From an uncultured Alphaproteobacteria bacterium (GTDB lineage: Bacteria; Pseudomonadota; Alphaproteobacteria; Rickettsiales; Midichloriaceae), in the NCBI GenBank assembly GCA_903860855.1, contig CAIOSF010000055.1, positions 1 through 8,697 of the forward strand: a stretch of DNA of 8,697 bases, in the 5' to 3' direction. A program made the position numbers and the translations under genes. Positions 5,020 to 8,697 of this stretch are shown piece by piece. The notes below the pieces were generated by a model. It was given only the letters and a program-made list of their open reading frames with translations. It had not been told where the DNA came from and did no database searches. The first letter of the stretch is position 1. Every line of letters starts with the position of its first letter.

Positions 5020-5865
5020 TTAAACCGTACAATATTCCTTATAAAGCCTCGCCTTCACTACATTAAGAGCCTGTGCGGGTTCATACTTCTTTTTACCTGT
5101 GATATAGTCGGTACGATTCAGCTCTTTCTTAACTATACCTGCATTCTCCTCTAGGTACTCCATGATAGCCTTGTCAAACATTTTGCGGCTGTATGCACCG
5201 CGAATCTTCTTATCTTCCTTATCTACCCACACAAAGAACCTTTGATTGCCTGTATTGTACTGAAAATCTACCATCAACTGAGCTACCTTGAATATCTCAT
5301 AGTCTTCTCTCAGTTTATCTTTAGACTGGTCAACGCTGTCGAGCTGGGCATGGAATCTCACTAGCTGGGTATTCTGCCACATCTTAGGAAGCACACGACC
5401 TATAGATTGCATCTGCATGACTATATCGCAATCCCTGTGTGCGTTATTCGAGAAGAATCCCGACACCTTTTTAGGCAGCGAGTCACCGAACACGGTATTC
5501 AAATCCTCAATCCATAAGCAGCCACCTCTAAACTCTGTCATCATCTTTACGATGAGTGTATCTTGCTCCTCTGGGGCAAGTGGATAGCCATACGCATTTA
5601 TAGGCACTATCCTCCGTATCTCGACATGTCTTTGCTTATTGAATTTCAGGATGTCATTATGCCCCAGAACTGGAACACGAACTATTGACTTTGTTCCGTT
5701 GGCATACATCTCATATGCTCCATACTCATTGTTCGGGTCGAATATCAATACCTTTCTAGGGTGTGAACCGCTTATATACTCATATATGAGCATCCTCAGC
5801 GTCTCGTTTGATTTGCCGATACGCTTCCTACCTGTTACTATGATTAACTTCGTCTCTCTAGCCAT
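5020..5865 (-). CDS. FtsK/HerA-superfamily P-loop ATPase, probable genome-packaging ATPase (281 aa)
   Basis: The protein opens with a hydrophobic strand and a Walker A motif, GRKRIGKS (residues 12-19). A Walker B strand follows at 114-121 (GGCLWIED, acidic pair Glu120-Asp121). Next comes a region with an Asn-His-Arg signature and a polar Gln strand (NNAHRDCDIVMQMQSIGRV, 140-158), much like the RHHGWDI...Q segment of Zot-type proteins and the Gln sensor of FtsK/HerA ATPases. No large-terminase nuclease motifs are present and the length is too short for one. FtsK/HerA enzymes package DNA in PRD1- and STIV-type viruses and act in filamentous phage export (Zot/pI). With two capsid-like proteins nearby, packaging is preferred. 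No membrane helix is visible, which argues against a true Zot/pI. It is last in the leftward operon, 9 nt after the 420-aa gene. Confidence 0.85.
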   Translation of the reverse strand: MARETKLIIVTGRKRIGKSNETLRMLIYEYISGSHPRKVLIFDPNNEYGAYEMYANGTKSIVRVPVLGHNDILKFNKQRHVEIRRIVPINAYGYPLAPEEQDTLIVKMMTEFRGGCLWIEDLNTVFGDSLPKKVSGFFSNNAHRDCDIVMQMQSIGRVLPKMWQNTQLVRFHAQLDSVDQSKDKLREDYEIFKVAQLMVDFQYNTGNQRFFVWVDKEDKKIRGAYSRKMFDKAIMEYLEENAGIVKKELNRTDYITGKKKYEPAQALNVVKARLYKEYCTV

Positions 5866-5874
5866 ATCGGAATA

Positions 5875-7137
5875 CTAATCTTTGTTTTCTATAGTTACTA
5901 TAGCTGAGGTTATTTCGGAAGGGTTCTGCTCACGGCTTTCGTAGAATGGCACTTCCCTTGTTTCACCATTGGTCTGTTGTGTTTGCGATGGAGGCATTAC
6001 AAAGCTCTCGACAAACTCCGAGCCATCATTCGGTGGCGGCTCTTGTCTTGTTGGTGGCGGTGCATTCTGGGTCTGAGTTTTTTCCGCTGGTTTCTTTACG
6101 GTAGGTTCTGACGGTGTAACTCTGGCATTGTTAGACATCATTTCCTCTCTTAGCTTCTTAGTCTGCTCATAGCTCAGCATGACAGACTTAGTAAACCCAT
6201 TGATGGTAGACTTCAACTGGTAAACAGCTAATGCCCTTTGCCCAGCATCCCTGACGAAGTGCTGTATGATATACTGCATATCGCTAACTCCCCAGCCACG
6301 CTTGGTGAACTCCCGTATCATGGCTTGACGAACCTTGACGAACGAGTCTGATGTGAGGTCAACCGTTAATGCTTTTTTCGATTGCTCATTGAAAGAGTTG
6401 TAGACATCCCTTAACGTAGCCTCTTCACCCTTAGCATTTATGTTTATAGTTATGTCGAGCGATATTTGGTCTTGCATGACCCAGCTCACCAACTTATCAT
6501 CGCTTACCTCTACCCACTTGGATGTAAGCCCCCAGACCTGCTGGTAAGCCCCCAGAATAGCATCTACGAGCAAAGATGCAGCTTGCTTAGCTTCCTTCTC
6601 ACTCAATGCTGCCATATCTGGATTCAAAGGCTGCTGCGGAGGCTGCTGTGTGTTACCCTGTGTAGTGGTAGTGTTTTGCTGACCGCCTTGATTCTGCGGA
6701 GCATCGCCAGTGATAAATGGGGAGTCACCACCTTTCGGCGGAGGCGGAGGCGGAGGCAGGTTAGCGATATTAGGTTCTGGCACTCTGTCCATCTCAGGAA
6801 TACTTTCACTAGAACCGAAGGATTGTGCATACTCCCTTTTCTTCACTTCTCCCTGCAACGGACTATATGGCGCACCCATTTCATTTTCACCCTGACCTGT
6901 CAACGGTAGCTCTGAATTTGGTGGAGTAGGATTGCTGCGCACCTCTTCAAATGCTGTACTCTCACCTATCTTTTGTTCGTTATTATTTGTACTCATCTCT
7001 TCTTTTAAAGGGGGTTGTTCTTCTTTTTTTTCTACTGCTGGCTCTTTGGGTTCTTCTGTAGGCGTTACTTTCGGAGTCTGGTTGTCTTCATCGAATACCG
7101 ATGGTTGGCGGCGGGGATTGTTGCGAGTCTTTGCCAT
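5875..7137 (-). CDS. Proline-rich, largely disordered protein with a central helical domain (420 aa)
   Basis: Residues 1-170 are rich in Pro, Glu, Asn, Gln and Thr and probably disordered. They include seven consecutive prolines at 128-134 followed by Lys-Gly-Gly, and a Gln/Asn/Thr-rich run at 148-170. Residues about 176-335 form an ordered, mostly helical domain containing SLLVDAILGAYQQVWGL and a Trp-rich segment. Residues 340-420 are again Pro/Gln/Glu-rich. No membrane segment or catalytic motif is seen and I do not recognise the family. It starts 7 nt after the stop of the DnaA-IV-like gene and ends 9 nt before the ATPase start, so it should be made with both. Possible roles are an ATPase partner, an internal virion or scaffold-like protein, or an assembly adaptor. 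The plus-strand GGC/GGA run at 6736-6756 simply encodes the polyproline. Confidence 0.8.
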   Translation of the reverse strand: MAKTRNNPRRQPSVFDEDNQTPKVTPTEEPKEPAVEKKEEQPPLKEEMSTNNNEQKIGESTAFEEVRSNPTPPNSELPLTGQGENEMGAPYSPLQGEVKKREYAQSFGSSESIPEMDRVPEPNIANLPPPPPPPKGGDSPFITGDAPQNQGGQQNTTTTQGNTQQPPQQPLNPDMAALSEKEAKQAASLLVDAILGAYQQVWGLTSKWVEVSDDKLVSWVMQDQISLDITININAKGEEATLRDVYNSFNEQSKKALTVDLTSDSFVKVRQAMIREFTKRGWGVSDMQYIIQHFVRDAGQRALAVYQLKSTINGFTKSVMLSYEQTKKLREEMMSNNARVTPSEPTVKKPAEKTQTQNAPPPTRQEPPPNDGSEFVESFVMPPSQTQQTNGETREVPFYESREQNPSEITSAIVTIENKD

Positions 7138-7144
7138 ATGGTGT

Positions 7145-7591
7145 TTACTTTGTTAATAAGACCTTCTTTTTTCGGAGGTTATCTAAAATCGTTTCGAACT
7201 CCTTCGTGAATTTAGCATCCACCTTATTATCTGGGTTCATGCTTCTTATCATGCAAATCCGCCTAGACACATTGGACTCATGGATATTGAATATGACCTT
7301 TATCTTTTTGAGGTCGAACCCGAACTTATCTTTTAGTAGTGTACAGATATAGTTGATTGACATCTGCTTTTTATCATCTCTGGAGCGAAGGCTATTATCC
7401 AGAATATAGGCTTTGTCTATGCCGACAACTAAGCTGACCTCATCTATTACTTTGCTTTTTATCTCCTCTTCATCCTGCGCACAGTATAAAAGGTCAAGCT
7501 CCTCTATCTTCGTTCGCAATAGAGGCATACCTATTTTTTTCTTGAGGCTTACCAGCAACTCAAGAAAGTCATTCTCGGATTTATCGCTCAT
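7145..7591 (-). CDS. DnaA domain IV-like DNA-binding protein (148 aa)
   Basis: Residues about 45-115 follow the pattern of the C-terminal DNA-binding domain of DnaA. A helix with VSLVVGID leads to a short loop and a Ser-Arg motif (LRSRDD, 68-73). Then come a long helix (QMSINYICTLLKDKF), a turn with FDLKKIKVIF, and a recognition-helix region (HESNVSRRICMI) in the place where DnaA has GRDHTTV. The AAA+ ATPase domain and domain I of DnaA are absent, so it cannot be an initiator by itself. Residues 1-44 are a charged helical extension. Free-standing DnaA-IV-like proteins in mobile elements are thought to bind origins or act as regulators; which applies here is unknown. It is second in the leftward run after the gene at 7602-7952, with a 10-nt gap. 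The motif pattern is seen; the assignment is by eye, without a profile search. Confidence 0.65.
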   Translation of the reverse strand: MSDKSENDFLELLVSLKKKIGMPLLRTKIEELDLLYCAQDEEEIKSKVIDEVSLVVGIDKAYILDNSLRSRDDKKQMSINYICTLLKDKFGFDLKKIKVIFNIHESNVSRRICMIRSMNPDNKVDAKFTKEFETILDNLRKKKVLLTK

Positions 7592-7601
7592 GTGGGATTA
7601 T

Positions 7602-7952
7602 TTAAAACAGCCAATCAAAAATACCGCCTTTGCTTCGCTTCTCAGTATTGTTTGGATTGTTATTGTTGCCGCCTGCGGGTGGTGTAGGCGGAGTTGCTGG
7701 AGGTGCAGGTGCGCCGCCCTCTGGCTCATCGGGCAGGTCTTTCTCTACCCAGTCATAAATTTCATGTGCCAGTTTTGCTGAGGCGGTCTCGATACTCTGC
7801 TGCTCGGTAGCGGTAGGGTTAGCCTGATAGTCAGCGATGCGGAGGTTAAGGGCTATAATTTTGTTGTTAGTATTCTCAGGCAAATCACTCTGCTGGAGAT
7901 TATTTTCATTCATTATGTCCTTGTGACCCAGATACAGTTCTTCTTGTGCCAT
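7602..7952 (-). CDS. Pro/Asn-rich protein with conserved-looking C-terminus (116 aa)
   Basis: Residues 1-72 are helical and acidic (IALNLRIADYQAN, HEIYDWVEKDLP). Residues about 77-105 are disordered: Pro/Ala/Thr-rich and then a run of Asn and Gly. The last nine residues, GGIFDWLF preceded by a Lys/Arg cluster, look like a short linear motif for docking to a partner or a membrane. No family is recognised. The start at 7952 is 26 nt below the A-tract edge of the terminator at 7979-8013, too close for a separate promoter, so expression probably depends on read-through. An alternative start at codon 14 (MNENNLQQ) is possible, but the first ATG has A-rich upstream sequence (AAAATCAAAAACG). Its disordered Pro-rich region resembles that of the 420-aa protein in the same operon, which may mean related roles. 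Confidence 0.75.
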   Translation of the reverse strand: MAQEELYLGHKDIMNENNLQQSDLPENTNNKIIALNLRIADYQANPTATEQQSIETASAKLAHEIYDWVEKDLPDEPEGGAPAPPATPPTPPAGGNNNNPNNTEKRSKGGIFDWLF

Positions 7953-7978
7953 CGTTTTTGATTTTACTTGTTGCGATT

Positions 7979-8013
7979 AAAAAAAGCTGGTCTACCCGTT
8001 AAGGCAAACCAGC
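7979..8013 (-). terminator. Rho-independent terminator after the small basic gene
   Basis: Leftward RNA folds GCTGGT (8013-8008) with ACCAGC (7991-7986). The stem extends by about five further pairs (TTGCC with GGGTA, two of them wobbles) around a six-base loop, and is followed directly by seven U. It lies 11 nt after the stop of the 58-aa basic gene and before four genes that appear to have no other promoter, so it likely acts as a partial terminator that sets dosage. Confidence 0.85.
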
Positions 8014-8023
8014 AATGTCGTAC

Positions 8024-8200
8024 TTATTTTTTCTTTTTTTTCTTGTCGTGGGAGTGTGACCCCAGTACGGCGGCGGTGGCTTTGCCAGCCTTTACACCGA
8101 TTTTAGGCTTTACATGTTCACCTGCTTTTGTTGCTCTACGAGAGCCGAGAATGGAGGCTGCATTATGTAATGTCGCCGCTACTGCGTTGTGCTTATGCAT
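8024..8200 (-). CDS. Small, strongly basic protein with a poly-lysine tail (58 aa)
   Basis: The frame starts at the ATG at 8200-8198 and ends with TAA at 8026-8024. The product is rich in Ala, Lys, Gly and His (MHKHNAVAAT..., GSRRATKAGEHV, KPKIGVKAGKATAAV) and ends in HDKKKKKK. Acidic residues are almost absent, so a DNA-condensing or nucleic-acid-binding role is likely, perhaps a virion core protein. No family is recognised. A well-formed Bacteroidota promoter lies at 8222-8252, giving a leader of about 15 nt, and a strong terminator follows, so this gene should form an abundant short transcript of its own with some read-through into the replication and packaging operon. The lysine tail is encoded by a run of AAA/AAG, a possible site of ribosome or polymerase slippage. 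Confidence 0.75.
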   Translation of the reverse strand: MHKHNAVAATLHNAASILGSRRATKAGEHVKPKIGVKAGKATAAVLGSHSHDKKKKKK

Positions 8201-8221
8201 GATTGATTGGTTTTGGTTTTA

Positions 8222-8252
8222 CAAATATATATTACTTTGCGTATTTTGCAAC
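8222..8252 (-). promoter_or_regulatory. Bacteroidota-type promoter for the leftward operon
   Basis: Read leftward, GTTG (8252-8249), a 19-nt spacer and TATATTTG (8229-8222) match the -33/-7 Bacteroidota consensus, with the same spacing as the rightward promoter at 2676-2706. Transcription should start near 8215, about 15 nt before the ATG at 8200. The -33 box lies within the end of the upstream coding frame. Confidence 0.8.
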
Positions 8253-8465
8253 TATCGTATCTATTTCTTTCATAGATTTTTTTAGGATAGCCAAATCGGT
8301 AGCTGAAATTATCTTGCCCAGCACATTAAATGCCGACTCCATTTTTGTCTTGAACTCTTTCAGGACAGCGATAACCTGCTTAGGGTTTTCCTCTATCTTT
8401 TTGTCTGGTATAGCATCAGCTATATGGCTAACCATTGCGGAGGCATCATCTGTCGCCTTGACCAC
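8232..8465 (-). CDS. Basic/helical small protein with uncertain start (77 aa from a GTG)
   Basis: The conservative start is GTG at 8465-8463, giving 77 residues, mostly helical and Lys/Ala/Ile-rich (PKQVIAVLKEFKTKMESAF, ILKKSMKEIDTIVAKYAK). The same frame is open further upstream to a TAG at 8540-8538. The added stretch reads like real protein with a very basic character (STRKSQAKKHAKAFKTKKP) but contains no ATG, GTG or TTG that would start it. An ATG at 8527-8525 sits one base out of frame; a single inserted base just after it would give MS.STRKSQAKKHAK, a natural N-terminus. A small deletion or sequencing error near 8523 is therefore likely. The protein may be nucleic-acid binding, like its neighbour at 8024-8200. 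The family is unknown. Confidence 0.6.
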   Translation of the reverse strand: MVKATDDASAMVSHIADAIPDKKIEENPKQVIAVLKEFKTKMESAFNVLGKIISATDLAILKKSMKEIDTIVAKYAK

Positions 8466-8545
8466 TGGCTTCTTAGTCTTGAATGCCTTCGCATGTTTCT
8501 TAGCTTGGCTCTTCCTTGTACTGACATTTGGAGCACTCTAAAATT

Positions 8546-8697
8546 ATGAAAGAGCACATCAAGAAAATAAGAGAAACTCTCGACACAGAATTCTATGCTG
8601 AGATTTCAAACTTAATAAAAGAAGCATTCTCTCGTGGATTTCATCAGGGAAAACTTTATCCGCAAGGAGACGAAGGGGACGAAGAAATAGAATGGTA
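8546..8697 (+). CDS. Start of a rightward gene of unknown function (at least 50 aa)
   Basis: An ATG at 8546 opens 50 codons to the edge. The product is charged and helical, with an N-terminal KEHIKKIRETLD helix, a central NLIKEAFSRGFHQGKLYP segment and an acidic end (GDEGDEEIEW). The last two bases are TA, so the gene may end at the next base (TAA or TAG) as a 50-residue protein; this cannot be decided here. It diverges from the leftward basic gene. A one-mismatch -7 box (GACATTTG, 8523-8530) lies just upstream but lacks a correctly spaced TTG box. I do not recognise the family. Confidence 0.55.
   Translation, partial: MKEHIKKIRETLDTEFYAEISNLIKEAFSRGFHQGKLYPQGDEGDEEIEW

Noticed and set aside
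6736..6756. GGCGGA run as a structural or regulatory repeat
   Set aside because: It is fully explained as codons for seven prolines on the minus strand.
6466..6909. Rightward open frames over the proline-rich gene
   Set aside because: They are antisense shadows of a low-complexity coding region, with Arg/Leu-rich non-protein-like composition.
8232..8541. Rightward open frame of 112 codons (8203-8541)
   Set aside because: It is antisense to the Lys-rich leftward gene, which explains its Phe/Leu/Ala bias, and it overlaps the leftward promoter.
1..8697. Window as a complete circular genome
   Set aside because: Joining the ends makes the leftward frame at 1-163 run into the antisense of the gene at 8546 with no further match to its paralogue, and extends the rightward gene by only 12 unconvincing codons before a stop.

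Overview
The window looks like part of the genome, free or integrated, of a small tailless virus of a Bacteroidota host. The host assignment rests on two near-perfect Bacteroidota-type promoters (a TTG or TTTG box, 19 nt, then TAnnTTTG), on A-rich sequence in place of Shine-Dalgarno sites, and on the AT-leaning composition. No terminase, portal, tail, integrase or recognisable polymerase is visible. Instead there is an FtsK/HerA-type P-loop ATPase, two mutually homologous beta-rich proteins that look like capsid proteins, and several small proteins with one or two membrane segments. That set fits the PRD1-adenovirus style of virion (jelly-roll capsid over an inner membrane, packaging ATPase). 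It is an inference from gene content and motifs; no structure or database search was available.

Layout. Positions 1-2536 run leftward. A 59-residue membrane protein (2357-2536) and a probable major capsid protein (1428-2180) are separated by a structured 176-nt leader. A strong hairpin terminator follows the capsid gene. Three tightly packed genes come next: a tail-anchored protein (813-1352), a membrane protein (169-810) and a cut-off paralogue of the latter (1-163). Positions 2721-4078 run rightward from a clear promoter: a two-helix membrane protein overlaps a second capsid-like protein that is a diverged paralogue of the leftward one. Positions 4079-4918 hold small unrecognised genes in mixed orientation, one of them frame-broken, and look like an accessory patch. 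Two 57-bp tandem repeats with stem-loops (4901-5014) separate this patch from the rest.

Positions 5020-8200 run leftward in the order small basic protein (8024-8200), terminator, 116-residue Pro/Asn-rich protein, 148-residue protein resembling DnaA domain IV, 420-residue proline-rich protein, and the packaging-type ATPase. The right end carries another basic protein with an uncertain start (8232-8465) and the beginning of a rightward gene (8546 to the edge).

Working model. The two capsid paralogues form the shell and the small membrane proteins sit in or under it. The ATPase moves DNA. The DnaA-IV-like protein binds DNA for replication or control. Hairpins placed directly after the small basic gene and the capsid gene probably let those genes be expressed far above the genes that follow. 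The two window ends do not join sensibly, so a complete circular genome is not supported.
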